Shown: piece after piece, positions 26,982-37,415 of the stretch
Layout of the letters: each line of letters starts with the position of its first letter
How positions within the stretch are numbered: position 1 is the first letter of the stretch
Source of the DNA: an uncultured Colwellia sp.
Lineage (GTDB): Bacteria; Pseudomonadota; Gammaproteobacteria; Enterobacterales; Alteromonadaceae
Direction of reading: 5' to 3'
DNA length: 64,000 nucleotides
NCBI GenBank assembly: GCA_913062815.1
Contig: CAJXWZ010000021.1
Location: forward strand, 1-64,000
Program-made: the position numbers and the translations under genes
The notes under the pieces: generated by a model
What the model was told of the DNA's origin: nothing
Seen by the model: the letters and a program-made list of their open reading frames with translations, nothing else
Databases searched by the model: none

Positions 26982-29900
26982 TGAGTTTTCCTAACCTTTC
27001 AGCTATCGCCGTTAGAGAGCGCTCAGTAACACTTTTTTTTATTATATTATCGGTTGTGGCCGGAATTTATGCTTTTTTATCACTTGGCAGAGCTGAAGAT
27101 CCAAATTTCACTGTACGCGTCATGGTTGTTTCGGTCGTTTGGCCGGGCTCAACCCCTGAGCAATTACAAAATCAAGTGGTTGACCGTTTAGAAAAGCGCA
27201 TTCAAGAAGTTGAGTATCTTGACAAAATAGAATCAACAATACGCCCTGGTCGAGCAGATTTACAAATTGAATTTGAAGACTTCACTCCAAGTGAAAAAAT
27301 ACCTGATTTGTTTTATCAAGTTAGAAAACGGATGCAAGATGAGTCGTCCCGTTTACCAAAGGGTGTTATTGGCCCAATCGTTAATGATGATTTTTCAGAT
27401 GTTTATTTTTCATTGATGTCTGTTTCTGCTCCCGGTATGCCCTTGCGCGAGTTAACTCGTTATGTTGAAAAAGTAAGGAATAGGTTACAGCAGGTTGAGG
27501 GTGCTCAAAAAGCCATGATTATTGGTGAGCGAGAAGAGCGAATTTTTGTTGAATTTGAACGAAGTAAATTAATTAACCTTGGTATTTCAGCTCAAGTTAT
27601 TTTTAATGCGATTGAAGAAAATAACCAACTGCTTTCAGCAGGCTCTGTCGATTTATCTGGTCCTCGTGCTTACATTCGATTAGATGCTGATTTATCGGAT
27701 CCTAAAAGTTTAGCCGCATTGCCTATTAAAGTAGGGGATAAGCTATTACGACTTTCAGACTTAGCTAAAATATATCGAGGTTATGAAGACCCTCCAAGTT
27801 ACTTGATACGCGCTTTTGGTGAAGACGTTATTTTACTTGGTGTTGTTATGAATAAAGGTGAAAATGGTTTAGCCTTTGGTGAAAACTTAGCAAACTTTGT
27901 ACAGCAAGAACAAGCGAATATGCCATTAGGAATGACATTATCTGTTTTAACCAATCAAACAGATGCGATTACTGGTGCGGTTAATTTATTTCAAATGAAA
28001 TTTTTAATTGCTGTTATTGTTGTCATGATAGTCAGTATATTAGCAATAGGTTTACGAGCAGGTATCGTTGTTGGTATCGCTGTACCTTTGACGCTTGGGC
28101 TAACTTTTTTATTAATGCAAGTAACCAATATTAATTTAGACCGCATTACCTTAGGTGCACTTATTATTGCGCTAGGCTTACTGGTTGATGATGCTATTAT
28201 TTCGATTGAAATGATGATTGTTAAAATGGAATCTGGGTGGGATCGTGTACTTGCGGCTAGTCATGCATGGAATGTTACGGCTGCTCCCATGTTATTTGGT
28301 ACTTTAGTCACCGTTGCTGGTTTTGTACCTATTGGTTTTGCACGCTCTGGTGTAGGTGAATATGCTGGAAATATATTTTGGGTGCTTGCCTATGCCTTGA
28401 TTATATCGTGGCTTGTTGCCGTAACGTTTACACCTTATTTGGGTGTTCGAATTCTTCCTAAGCAAAAAAAGACAGGAGAAAAACACACTGATTTATATAA
28501 CACACCACGGTACAACAAATTGCGGCAGTTAATCACACAATGTGTCAAATATCGTAAAACAGTGGTTGGCGTTACCGTAATGTCGTTAATACTTGCTGGT
28601 GCAGGTATGGCTAATCTTGTTGAAAAACAATTTTTCCCTAACTCGGATCGTACCGAAGTACTTATTAGCGTTAACTTACCACAAGGTAGCGCGATTAGTG
28701 TAACTGATGAAACTACGCGAAAAATCGAACACCTATTAAAAGACATGCCTCAAGTGAAAACCTTTTCTGCTTACGTTGGTCAAGGAGCGCCTCGATTTTT
28801 CCTTTCATTAAATCCAGAGCAACCAGATCCCGCCTTTGCTAAAATAATTGTCGTTGCAAATAATGCGGTTGATAGAGATATCATCATCGATGAGTTGAAT
28901 AAACATATTGCTCAAGGAATGTTTACTGAAGCAAGAATACGGGTAACCCGGCTCGTTGTTGGTCCACCTGTTCCATGGCCTGTTAGTTTTCGAGTTGTTG
29001 GCTCTGATCCGATTAAATTAAGAGATATTGCCCATAAAGTACGTGCTACGATGGCATTAAACACACATGTTGTTAATCCTCATTTAGAATCAGATGAGCG
29101 TGTTCCAGTACTCTTTCTTCGTATGGATAATGAACGTATTAGATTGATGGGCCTAACACCTAAAGATGTCGCTCAACAATTACAGTTTATGTTTAATGGT
29201 GTTCCTGTTACTGAGGTTCGCCAAGATATTAGAACCGTAAAAGTTGTTGCTCGAAGTCTTGGCAATCAGCATATCATGCCAAAAGATATAGAAATAAAAA
29301 CCAAAGATGGCAATAAAGTTTCATTAACCCAACTTGGAGACATAGAAATACGTTATGAAGAGCCCGTTATTAAACGTTATAATCGTGAACGTTCTTTGGC
29401 CATTTTAGCGGATGTTAAAGATGCACAAGCACCTGATGTAACCATGGCTATTTGGAACGATCTTCAACCGTTAATTCAACAACTTCCCATTGGTTATCGG
29501 ATTGACATTGCAGGGTCGGTTGAAGCATCAGGCAAAGCAAACGATTCCATTGCTAAACTACAGCCTATTATGTTCGCATTAATGCTTATTTTTATCATGC
29601 TGCAAATGCGTTCATTTTCAGGAACCTTTATTGTACTCTCTACTGCACCTTTAGGCTTAATTGGTGCAGTGATCGCCTTATTAGTCTTTAATCAACCTTT
29701 CGGGTTTGTTGCTTTATTAGGATTAACGGGCTTAGCAGGTATTTTAATGCGTAACACCATGATTTTAACCCAGCAAGTACAAGACAACTTACAGGAAGGC
29801 ATTGAAGCACTACCTGCCGTTGTTGAAGCAGCAGTACAAAGAGCACGACCAGTAATTTTAACCGCAGTGGCAGCTGTTTTTGCTTTTATTCCTTTAACCC

Positions 29901-30031
29901 ATGATAGTTTTTGGGGGCCGCTAGCGTATGTACTTATTGGTGGTGTAGCAGTAGGAACTATTATTACTTTACTATTTGTACCTGCCTTATATGCCTTATG
30001 GTTTAAATTAGATAAACCTGCCGCCCGATAG
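26981..30031 (+). CDS. RND efflux pump permease, module 1
   Basis: A 1016-residue proton-driven RND transporter with a transmembrane helix at the N-terminus (about 15-33), two large periplasmic loops, and twelve helices in total. The proton-relay pair in helix 4 is seen as GLLVDDAIISIEM, with both Asp residues. The length and the LGRAEDPNF start segment match AcrB-type drug exporters. It is co-transcribed with the adaptor (one-base overlap) and with the LysE-type exporter 18 bases downstream. Substrates are unknown. Confidence 0.92.
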   Translation: MSFPNLSAIAVRERSVTLFFIILSVVAGIYAFLSLGRAEDPNFTVRVMVVSVVWPGSTPEQLQNQVVDRLEKRIQEVEYLDKIESTIRPGRADLQIEFEDFTPSEKIPDLFYQVRKRMQDESSRLPKGVIGPIVNDDFSDVYFSLMSVSAPGMPLRELTRYVEKVRNRLQQVEGAQKAMIIGEREERIFVEFERSKLINLGISAQVIFNAIEENNQLLSAGSVDLSGPRAYIRLDADLSDPKSLAALPIKVGDKLLRLSDLAKIYRGYEDPPSYLIRAFGEDVILLGVVMNKGENGLAFGENLANFVQQEQANMPLGMTLSVLTNQTDAITGAVNLFQMKFLIAVIVVMIVSILAIGLRAGIVVGIAVPLTLGLTFLLMQVTNINLDRITLGALIIALGLLVDDAIISIEMMIVKMESGWDRVLAASHAWNVTAAPMLFGTLVTVAGFVPIGFARSGVGEYAGNIFWVLAYALIISWLVAVTFTPYLGVRILPKQKKTGEKHTDLYNTPRYNKLRQLITQCVKYRKTVVGVTVMSLILAGAGMANLVEKQFFPNSDRTEVLISVNLPQGSAISVTDETTRKIEHLLKDMPQVKTFSAYVGQGAPRFFLSLNPEQPDPAFAKIIVVANNAVDRDIIIDELNKHIAQGMFTEARIRVTRLVVGPPVPWPVSFRVVGSDPIKLRDIAHKVRATMALNTHVVNPHLESDERVPVLFLRMDNERIRLMGLTPKDVAQQLQFMFNGVPVTEVRQDIRTVKVVARSLGNQHIMPKDIEIKTKDGNKVSLTQLGDIEIRYEEPVIKRYNRERSLAILADVKDAQAPDVTMAIWNDLQPLIQQLPIGYRIDIAGSVEASGKANDSIAKLQPIMFALMLIFIMLQMRSFSGTFIVLSTAPLGLIGAVIALLVFNQPFGFVALLGLTGLAGILMRNTMILTQQVQDNLQEGIEALPAVVEAAVQRARPVILTAVAAVFAFIPLTHDSFWGPLAYVLIGGVAVGTIITLLFVPALYALWFKLDKPAAR

Positions 30032-30049
30032 GAAAATAAAGGTAAATTT

Positions 30050-30676
30050 ATGAATATCGAGTTATACATATTCTTTCTTGTTACAACTGTTATGCTTATT
30101 TTAGTGCCTGGCCCTGCTGCTATTACAGTCGCGACGCAGGGAGCGTCCCATCATACTAAAATAACCTTTATAACTATTTTAGGGGTAGCAACTGCTGACG
30201 CACTTTTTTTTATATTATCTGCTACAGGTATTGCATCACTCATCGTTGCATCAAGTTTTGTATTTTCTATCATAAAGTGGTTTGGTGTCGCATATCTTCT
30301 ATTTTTAGGTGCTTCAGCCATTTTTAGTAAAGCAGGGGCAATTAAAATAGCCGCTAAAAACACTGAAATAAGCCCAGTAAAAGCATTCACTCAAGGTTTA
30401 ATTGTACAGTTAGCAAACCCAAAAGCATTATTATATTTTTCTGCACTTTTACCTCAATTTGTTGACCCAAATGAGCCTGTGGTATTTCAAATGCTAATCA
30501 TGGGACTTACCTGCATTTTAGCGGATTTGCTGGTTTACAGTTTGTTTGGCCGTATGGGTGAGCAGCTTGCCAAAAAACAAGTAAAACCTTGGGTAATAAA
30601 TATTATTAACAAAGTTGCGGGTATAACGTTAATTACTACAGGAATAAAAATGGCTACTTTAGAAGCTGTAAAATAA
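30050..30676 (+). CDS. LysE/RhtB-family exporter
   Basis: A 208-residue inner-membrane protein with six hydrophobic segments and the family's N-terminal motif MLILVPGPAAITVATQGA followed by a conserved G-x-x-x-A-D pattern (GVATADALFF). Members export amino acids or related small molecules. It starts 18 bases after the RND pump and has AGG upstream, so it is the last gene of the TetR-controlled operon. Substrate unknown. Confidence 0.88.
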   Translation: MNIELYIFFLVTTVMLILVPGPAAITVATQGASHHTKITFITILGVATADALFFILSATGIASLIVASSFVFSIIKWFGVAYLLFLGASAIFSKAGAIKIAAKNTEISPVKAFTQGLIVQLANPKALLYFSALLPQFVDPNEPVVFQMLIMGLTCILADLLVYSLFGRMGEQLAKKQVKPWVINIINKVAGITLITTGIKMATLEAVK

Positions 30677-30802
30677 ACTCACACCGTATTGTAGATATTG
30701 ACAAAATAGTATGTATCTAACCTAACTAAATAACCCTCTATTTTTGTATTTATCTGACACCCTGAAAGTTTCATTATACCATTACATTGACTTGGTAAGA
30801 TG

Positions 30803-31723
30803 TTATTCACTTTCTGTAAACCAATCGATTTTATTTTTGTCATCGCACAGTTGTTGTTTAAACCAAGCAAGTGCCTTACCTTTATGACATGTATTCCATG
30901 CATAATTAAGTGTATGGTTTGAAATGCCACCATCTTCTGTTTCTTTGACAATAAGAGCTCCTGATTTTAGCTCCTTGCTAATCATATGTCGTGGTAATGA
31001 ACCAACACCTAATCCTTTTTTTTGAGCTGTTATTTTATTTTCTAAATCAGATACGGTTAACGTAGGTTGACCAAGTAGTAGACCAACCGTTTTAGGGGCT
31101 AATTGACGAGAACTGTCTGAAGCTACAACTGCACGATATTGTTGGATTAATGTATTTGATAACGGTTCTTTTTTGTTTGCTAATGGATGATCAGGCGAGA
31201 CGACAAAGACAAATTCAATGTCACCCATCGGGTGGGTTGAGTAACCACCTCCTGGAGGACCTTCTCCTGTTAAGCCAATAACGAGATCGGCTCGATCTGA
31301 TATCAATGCATCCCATGTGCCACCTAGTACTTCAGTCGATAAGCGTAATTGAGTCGTGGATGAAAATTCATAAAATTTTTCACATAAATTGAGTAGTTTT
31401 GAGAAAGGAACAAGATCATCCATGGCTATTCTTAATTCTGCTTCCCAGCCCATAGCAATATGTTGCACATTACGCTCTAAATTATTAGCCATTAATAACA
31501 ATGCTCGGCCTTCTTTGAGAAGTGCTTCTCCCGCTGGAGTTAAATTTGCTCGATGGCCTTGCCGATTAAATAATGGCACATCCAAACTGTCTTCTAGTTT
31601 TTGAATTGCATAAGTAATTGAAGATGGCACACGATGAAGCTCATGTGCTGCTGCGGAAAAACTTTTATTCCTAGCAATGGCGTCAAGTACGATTAAAGAA
31701 TCTAAATTAAGCTTTGGCTTCAT
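30803..31723 (-). CDS. LysR-family transcriptional regulator
   Basis: A 306-residue regulator with the standard N-terminal helix-turn-helix (ARNKSFSAAAHELHRVPSSI) and a periplasmic-binding-like effector domain (from about residue 90). The ATG at 31723 matches the family's start (KPKLNLDSLIVLDAI); upstream in-frame codons would extend into the promoter. It is divergent from the glutathione transferase gene, which it likely controls. The inducer is unknown. Confidence 0.88.
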   Translation of the reverse strand: MKPKLNLDSLIVLDAIARNKSFSAAAHELHRVPSSITYAIQKLEDSLDVPLFNRQGHRANLTPAGEALLKEGRALLLMANNLERNVQHIAMGWEAELRIAMDDLVPFSKLLNLCEKFYEFSSTTQLRLSTEVLGGTWDALISDRADLVIGLTGEGPPGGGYSTHPMGDIEFVFVVSPDHPLANKKEPLSNTLIQQYRAVVASDSSRQLAPKTVGLLLGQPTLTVSDLENKITAQKKGLGVGSLPRHMISKELKSGALIVKETEDGGISNHTLNYAWNTCHKGKALAWFKQQLCDDKNKIDWFTESE

Positions 31724-31724
31724 G

Positions 31725-31739
31725 TTCGAAATATTTGAA
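31725..31739. promoter_or_regulatory. Candidate LysR box
   Basis: TTCGAAATATTTGAA, a T-N11-A type imperfect dyad just upstream of the regulator start in the divergent gap to the transferase gene. It fits LysR autoregulation; it is a short AT-rich word and could be chance. Confidence 0.3.
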
Positions 31740-31836
31740 TAAAAACAACAATAATATTCACTATAAAACAATAATTATATTTATTACAATGGTTTCTTTG
31801 TTTTATTTATTTGCTATTAATAAAAGGAGTATACCA

Positions 31837-32445
31837 ATGAAACTGTATTACAGTCCCGGAGCATGTTCATTATCTGTTCATATTATCTTGTGTGAAACAG
31901 AGTTAACTTATGATCTTATTCGTGTAGATCTCAAAACAAAATTAACGGAGGATAAGCAAAATTTTTGCAATATAAATCCATTTAGTTATGTACCTGCGAT
32001 AGAGCTTGATAATGGTAAAATATTATTAGAAGGTCCTGCTATTATTCAATATATTGCTGATCAAGTACCTGAAAAACAACTTGCGCCTGCTAATGGAACA
32101 TTTGAACGTTATCAACTACAACAACAATTAAATTTCATCTCAACTGAATTACATAAAGGGTTAGGCGGATTATTTAATCCTGCGTTTACATCTGATACTC
32201 AAGAAATATTTAAAGACAATTTTTCTCGTCGTTTAGATATACTTGTCCCTAAATTAGCGGATGATAATTACCTTTTAGGTGCTCAATTTAGTGTAGCCGA
32301 TGCTTATTTATTTACCGTTTTAAGTTGGTGCCCTATGGTTGGTTTTGATCTCACTAAATGGCCAGACTTAATATCCTATCAGCAGAGAATTGCAAAACGT
32401 CCTTCCGTGCAAAAAGCATTAAAAGAAGAAGGTTTGACAGATTAA
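31837..32445 (+). CDS. Beta-class glutathione S-transferase
   Basis: A 202-residue cytosolic transferase. The N-terminal thioredoxin-like domain has the bacterial beta-class start MKLYYSPGACSLSVHI, with the Cys at position 10 used by this class, and the glutathione-contacting VPAIELD and LEGPAI segments. The helical C-terminal domain contains FSVADAYLFTVL (N-capping box). The ATG follows AAAGGAGT. It is divergent from a LysR gene and precedes a drug exporter, suggesting detoxification of electrophiles. Confidence 0.9.
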   Translation: MKLYYSPGACSLSVHIILCETELTYDLIRVDLKTKLTEDKQNFCNINPFSYVPAIELDNGKILLEGPAIIQYIADQVPEKQLAPANGTFERYQLQQQLNFISTELHKGLGGLFNPAFTSDTQEIFKDNFSRRLDILVPKLADDNYLLGAQFSVADAYLFTVLSWCPMVGFDLTKWPDLISYQQRIAKRPSVQKALKEEGLTD

Positions 32446-32571
32446 TTAATCTAAAGTCTATCAAGGATTTATTTATAAAAACAAGCTTGGTCGCAGTCAT
32501 TTGCGGTCGAGTTGTTTTATTAATTAAGGTAAATGGTACAAGTATTAGCTGCTATAAATACTAAACAATAA

Positions 32572-33765
32572 ATGAAATCAAAAAATAAAGCGCAACACTC
32601 ACACTTAACCATCATTGCAGCACTATTGGCAATGATAGGACCTTTCACTATAGATGCTTATTTGCCTGCTTTCCCAAGTATTGAGGCAAGTTTCAATATC
32701 AGCCGAACTATGTTGGCTCAAAGTCTGGGAATTTATCTTATAGCATTTGCACTTTCAACGCTTTTTTGGGGACCGTTAGCAGATAGATTAGGTCGTCGAT
32801 TTGTAATTTTAGTCAGTTTATCTATCTACGCTATTGCCTCTATTGCCTGTGCTATGACGGAAAGTTACTCTGGTTTTTTAATCATGAGGACGTTACAAGG
32901 TTTGGCTGCTAGTGGCGGTTTAATTGCTGGTCGAGCAATGATCCGAGACAAACATAATGCTGCCGAAGCACACCGTGCAATGGCTCAAGTAACCTTGTTG
33001 TTTGCTATCGCACCCGCTATTGCTCCTATTCTTGGCGGCTGGTTACAAAGTCAGTTTGGTTGGAGAAGTATTTTTTGGTTTTTAAGTGGCTTTGCCGCTT
33101 TCTTGATATTACTAGTTTCTTTTATTGATGAAACGTTAGCAGATGAGCATCGCCAATCATTCCACCCCGCTTCTGTATTGAAAGTGTATGTACGCACTTT
33201 AATGCATCGTCGTTTTCTGACTTTAATTTTTAGCTTATCGTTCACTTTTGTAGGATTATTTCTCTATATTGCAGGTGCGCCTACCATTATTTATGATTTT
33301 TTAGGGCTGGGAAGTGATGATTTTGCACTTCAATTTATACCCATGGTAGCGGGCATGATGCTGGGAGCATATTTATCCAGTCAACTAGCCCATCGCTGGC
33401 CAATGGTTAAAATAGTCACCTTGGGTTTTATTGTCATGATGATGGCGGTATTGTTCAATTTGTTACAAGCTATTTATTTGGATATTTCCATTATTACCGT
33501 TATTGCTCCATTAGTTATTTATGCCGTTGGACTTTCATTAGTGATGCCTGCGATTACCATATTGGCCTTAGATTGTTTCCCTCAGCACCGAGGGACGGCA
33601 GCCTCATTGCAGGGTTTTTTCCAAATGTTAATGACGGCTGGAGTTGCAAGTATTGCTATCCCTTTATTACATTCACAACTTATCTATTTTTCACTTGGGC
33701 AAGCACTCTCTTTAATATTAGCTTTTATGTTTTGGCGTTTTGCTAAAATGCCCTTAAAGTTATAA
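32572..33765 (+). CDS. MFS drug exporter, Bcr/CflA type
   Basis: A 397-residue major facilitator with twelve membrane segments. Family hallmarks are IDAYLPAFPSI in helix 1, the A-motif GPLADRLGRR between helices 2 and 3, and RALQG-like RTLQGLAASGGL in helix 4. The family exports drugs and small metabolites with proton exchange. It lies 126 bases after the transferase in the same direction; no terminator is evident between them, so co-transcription is possible. Confidence 0.87.
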   Translation: MKSKNKAQHSHLTIIAALLAMIGPFTIDAYLPAFPSIEASFNISRTMLAQSLGIYLIAFALSTLFWGPLADRLGRRFVILVSLSIYAIASIACAMTESYSGFLIMRTLQGLAASGGLIAGRAMIRDKHNAAEAHRAMAQVTLLFAIAPAIAPILGGWLQSQFGWRSIFWFLSGFAAFLILLVSFIDETLADEHRQSFHPASVLKVYVRTLMHRRFLTLIFSLSFTFVGLFLYIAGAPTIIYDFLGLGSDDFALQFIPMVAGMMLGAYLSSQLAHRWPMVKIVTLGFIVMMMAVLFNLLQAIYLDISIITVIAPLVIYAVGLSLVMPAITILALDCFPQHRGTAASLQGFFQMLMTAGVASIAIPLLHSQLIYFSLGQALSLILAFMFWRFAKMPLKL

Positions 33766-33888
33766 CAGTAACTATTACAATGAACTAAATTGTCTTACAA
33801 TACTTCTGAGGTGGTTCATATATGTATAGTATTAATCAAAATACACTATTTTCACAAAATGAACGTTATTATAAAGGGATCATAATTC

Positions 33889-34626
33889 TTGACTAAAAAA
33901 TACATCTATTCGAAAGTTGTAAAGAAAGGTTTTATAGATATCTTACCCCTTAATTTAGCGGTGATCCCTTGGGGGATACTTTGCGGTTCATTGGCAATTC
34001 AACATGGGTTTTCTATTTTTGAGGCATTACTCATGCCGTCATTAGTTTTTGCAGGTGCTGTGCAATTAGTAGTAACAGAGTTAATTGCTAATAATACACC
34101 ACTAACGACCATTTTATTTACTACATTAATTATTAGTTCTCGCCATTTTCTTTATGGTTTAGCATTAAAAAGAAGGTTTAATAATGTTCCTGGGCATTAC
34201 CGTGTAAGTATTGCTTTCTTATTAACGGATGAGTTATTTGCTTTATCTACTCATCGCAAAGCATTTCAGGGGAAATTACGCTTACTCTATGCGATTTTTA
34301 CAGGTAGTTTTTTTTATTTTAACTGGTTGATATGGAATATTATAGGTATAGTTGCAGGCAGTTATTTACCCGACTTAACTACATTAGGATTAGATTTTGC
34401 TATAGCAGTAACTTTCATTGCACTTGTTATTCCAACCATCAATAACATACCTACATTTATTACTGTGATGGTTGCAGGCGTTTGTTCTATTTATTTTAAA
34501 ATTAATCATTGGCAACTAGATTTGGTGATTTCTTCTGTTATAGCTATGTCTTGTGGTTATTTATCTTATCGCCTGATAGAGAAAAAAATCAACAAAAAAA
34601 CACGGGATAAGGGAAGTGTAAAATGA
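33889..34626 (+). CDS. azlC: AzlC-family branched-chain amino acid exporter, large subunit
   Basis: A 245-residue membrane protein with the AzlC signature: PLNLAVIPWGILCGSLA, then FAGAVQLVVTELI, then SRHFLYGLAL. Together with AzlD it forms an exporter for branched-chain amino acids or analogues in characterised bacteria. It starts with TTG behind AAAGGGATCATAA; the frame has no better ATG. Its stop overlaps the azlD start by 4 bases. Confidence 0.88.
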   Translation: MTKKYIYSKVVKKGFIDILPLNLAVIPWGILCGSLAIQHGFSIFEALLMPSLVFAGAVQLVVTELIANNTPLTTILFTTLIISSRHFLYGLALKRRFNNVPGHYRVSIAFLLTDELFALSTHRKAFQGKLRLLYAIFTGSFFYFNWLIWNIIGIVAGSYLPDLTTLGLDFAIAVTFIALVIPTINNIPTFITVMVAGVCSIYFKINHWQLDLVISSVIAMSCGYLSYRLIEKKINKKTRDKGSVK

Positions 34627-34946
34627 AAATCGTTACAATCTTATTAATTGCAATGATTACTTTTTTAACTCGTTACTTGTTTTTGCACCCGGGTATTCCT
34701 TTGCGCATTGGTGATAAGTTAAGCCAATTTTTAAATTTTAGCGGGCCTGCTGTGCTGACTGCTATTTGGGTACCAATCGTATTTTTTCAAAACGACCAAG
34801 TAAATCTTACATATAATAACCCTTACCTTATTGCCGCAAGTATTGCCATCATAGTTTCTATTAAAACAAAAAGTGTTTATTTAACCTTAGCCATTAGCGG
34901 ATTTGTTTTTATTTTATTAAGAGTTTTTATACCGGCGACCAGTTAG
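34623..34946 (+). CDS. azlD: AzlD-family small subunit
   Basis: A 107-residue hydrophobic protein with three to four membrane segments and the family segments TFLTRYLFL and NFSGPAVLTAIWVPI. It overlaps azlC through ATGA, so the two are translated together as one exporter. Confidence 0.85.
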   Translation: MKIVTILLIAMITFLTRYLFLHPGIPLRIGDKLSQFLNFSGPAVLTAIWVPIVFFQNDQVNLTYNNPYLIAASIAIIVSIKTKSVYLTLAISGFVFILLRVFIPATS

Positions 34947-35125
34947 ATTTCGTGATTTAAGAGAGAATTAGAATCTACCAAAGATAAGCACTCGTTTTTT
35001 TCCTAAAACCTTGCCATTAAACACTAGCTTAGCCGCTGAGTTACAAATACCATAACAAACATGCAGTGGTAATAAGTGTTCTTCTCTAAGATGTAAATTA
35101 ATGGTAAGCGTATAGGGAACTTCAC

Positions 35126-36664
35126 CTAGCTACGTTCAATATTCCATGGTAGCAGCGGTTCAATATTAGTTGGTTGCTCGGCAATATGCTGCAAGCATTT
35201 TGAGATATAATCATGCACAACAAGGCCATTGGCCTTAGCGGTTTCAACAAGACTATAGAGAATAGCACTCGCACGAGCACCGTTGCAGGTATTTGAAAAC
35301 AGCCATGCCTTGCGCCCAATAACAAACGGTTTTATTGCGCGTTCGGCTCTATTGTTATCAATAGATAATCTGCCATCTTCAAGGTAGCGCTGGAATTTAT
35401 CAAACTGATTTAAGCTGTAACTTATTGCCTCCCCAAGTTTACTTTTGGGTGGAATTTTATCTTTGTGTTTTATTAGCCAGTGATGGAGTTCTTTTACGAT
35501 TGGCTTAGCGTGTGATTGCCGGATGTTGAACTTTTCTTCTATCGGCTTTTCTTTGATACGTTGTTCAATACCATAAAGCTTACCGATTAAATTCAAGACC
35601 ACATCGACTTTTCCTGTGTTTTTTTTTGCTTGTATCTTTTTCGCATCAACAAACTTACGACGAATATGCGCAAGACAGGCAACTAATTTGGCTTCTGTTA
35701 GCCCATAAGCTTTATACCCATCAACATGCATATAACCTTGGTAGCCATCAAGAAAGTCAATCGCACATTGTGCTGCGCGGCTGTTATGATAGTCGTATAA
35801 AACGATGTTGGTTTTTTCACTTGTTCTATCACTGCCGCAGCAATACACCCACATATAACTGGTCGCTTTTTCTGCCTTGATGACTTTCAAGGGCGTTTCA
35901 TCTGCATGAATCGCAGGCTCTGCCAGTAAACGCTCTTTCAAGCGCATATAAAGCGGCTCAAGTAATTGAGCACTGCGCAGCATCCAGCTCGACATCGTTT
36001 GACGACTTAATTCAATGCCAATATCGCTAAACATCGTTTCTTGGCGGTATAACGGTAAGCCAAACTGGTATTTACACGAGATGATTTGGCTGAGTAAGCT
36101 GGGCGTCGCAATACTTTTTGGTATCGGTGTTGCTGGCATTAAGGCGGTTTTTACTACACTTTCAATCCCATTATGCTCACATTGGCGGCAAGTATATTTG
36201 GGGCGAATCGTTTTAATCACGTTGATATGAGCGGGCACAAATTCTAGTGCTTCACTGCTGCTTTCTCCCATTTTATGCAACGGGCTTTGGCAGCAATCAC
36301 AGACTTTATCGCTTTCATCGATATCTACAATTACATCGACACGCGGCAACACTGCGGGTAATGGTTTCCGCTTTGGCTTCGTTTTTGTTGTCGCGTCAGA
36401 GTGTGGAGCGCCCAGAAGCTTTTTGTCGTGTTCATCAAGCACTAATTCTGCTTCATTGAATACTTCATCAGCACCAGGCATTTTCTCTGACTTTTTACCG
36501 TGTTCGTTGGCAAGCTTGAGATTATAGCGCTCAAGTAATTGTTGATAAGCGACGTCTTTTTCTGCTAACTCTACTTCTTTTTGAATAACAACTTGCTGCA
36601 ACTCAAGCAGCATTTTCTTAAGTTGTTCAGGGTCATTGGGGAGTGAGTTTGCATTAAATTTCAT
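35126..36664 (-). CDS. tnpC: IS66 transposase TnpC
   Basis: A 512-residue DDE transposase: N-terminal leucine-zipper-like helix, zinc-finger-like CDCCQSPL and CRQCEH Cys pairs near residues 125-180, catalytic Asp in IHADETPLKV and HVDGYKAYG, and the Glu in DNNRAERAIKPFVIGRK. Length and motifs are complete. It is the last and largest gene of the element's minus-strand operon. Confidence 0.95.
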   Translation of the reverse strand: MKFNANSLPNDPEQLKKMLLELQQVVIQKEVELAEKDVAYQQLLERYNLKLANEHGKKSEKMPGADEVFNEAELVLDEHDKKLLGAPHSDATTKTKPKRKPLPAVLPRVDVIVDIDESDKVCDCCQSPLHKMGESSSEALEFVPAHINVIKTIRPKYTCRQCEHNGIESVVKTALMPATPIPKSIATPSLLSQIISCKYQFGLPLYRQETMFSDIGIELSRQTMSSWMLRSAQLLEPLYMRLKERLLAEPAIHADETPLKVIKAEKATSYMWVYCCGSDRTSEKTNIVLYDYHNSRAAQCAIDFLDGYQGYMHVDGYKAYGLTEAKLVACLAHIRRKFVDAKKIQAKKNTGKVDVVLNLIGKLYGIEQRIKEKPIEEKFNIRQSHAKPIVKELHHWLIKHKDKIPPKSKLGEAISYSLNQFDKFQRYLEDGRLSIDNNRAERAIKPFVIGRKAWLFSNTCNGARASAILYSLVETAKANGLVVHDYISKCLQHIAEQPTNIEPLLPWNIERS

Positions 36665-36771
36665 CCGGTTATTTTAACAAAAAGTTCAACCTAATACTGC
36701 TTTTGACCGTAATGAAGACAAGGGCTTGTGTCAATGATCGTTGACTTCAAATCAAGTTCAATACAGCTCAA

Positions 36772-37119
36772 TTAGATCATCGACTGATAATGTAATTCTT
36801 GGTGACCAAGGACATCATATCCTGATAATAACCAGCTGAGTTGCTCAGCGGTTAATGAAAATTCAGTGTCGTTGATATTACTCGGCCATTTGAATTTTTG
36901 TTTTTCTAAACGTTTTTGCCAAAGCGCAAAACCTGTTTTGTCCCAGTACAGTATTTTAAGTTTGTCTTTCGCTTTATTGCAAAAAACGAATAAAGCCCCC
37001 GTATAGGCATCACGATTTAGTTCATCTTCAACCAGTGCCGCAAGGCCATTTATTGCTTTACGAAAATCAACAAAATCCCGATGAAGATAAACCTCTGAAG
37101 GGTCAACAAACATCTTCAT
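36772..37119 (-). CDS. tnpB: IS66 accessory protein TnpB
   Basis: A 115-residue IS66 Orf2 protein with the family core DFRKAINGLAALVE, then GALFVFCNKAKDKLKILYWD and the closing FKWP. Required with TnpA and TnpC for transposition in known IS66 members. It overlaps tnpA by 4 bases. Confidence 0.95.
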   Translation of the reverse strand: MKMFVDPSEVYLHRDFVDFRKAINGLAALVEDELNRDAYTGALFVFCNKAKDKLKILYWDKTGFALWQKRLEKQKFKWPSNINDTEFSLTAEQLSWLLSGYDVLGHQELHYQSMI

Positions 37120-37415
37120 AAAACTAATGCTCGTAACAATTGGCTTAGATAGGTGGCAGAAGTTGTACTTGGCAAGCAGACGTTAGCCTTACCCATGGTT
37201 AGCGTTATTGAGCCTTGCGCTTCAAGGATTTCCACTTGTTGAGTTATTTTGGCGCGAACAAAGTTACCTGACGTCAAACCAAGTTTCTTTTTAACCGCAT
37301 AAAAGCTCGATGTTGATAACTGCTGTTGTTGGCAATAGTCAATGATGGTTAAGCCGCTGGTTTGTTGATCATCAATGATGGTTTGCCATTGTTCTTGGCT
37401 ACGCGTAATTCTCAT
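37116..37415 (-). CDS. tnpA: IS66 accessory protein TnpA
   Basis: A 99-residue protein with a helix-turn-helix-like N-terminus (LTIIDYCQQQQLSTSSFYAV). First gene of the IS66 operon, with AGGAGATAAAC before its ATG. It is thought to bind DNA in the transposition complex. Confidence 0.9.
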   Translation of the reverse strand: MRITRSQEQWQTIIDDQQTSGLTIIDYCQQQQLSTSSFYAVKKKLGLTSGNFVRAKITQQVEILEAQGSITLTMGKANVCLPSTTSATYLSQLLRALVL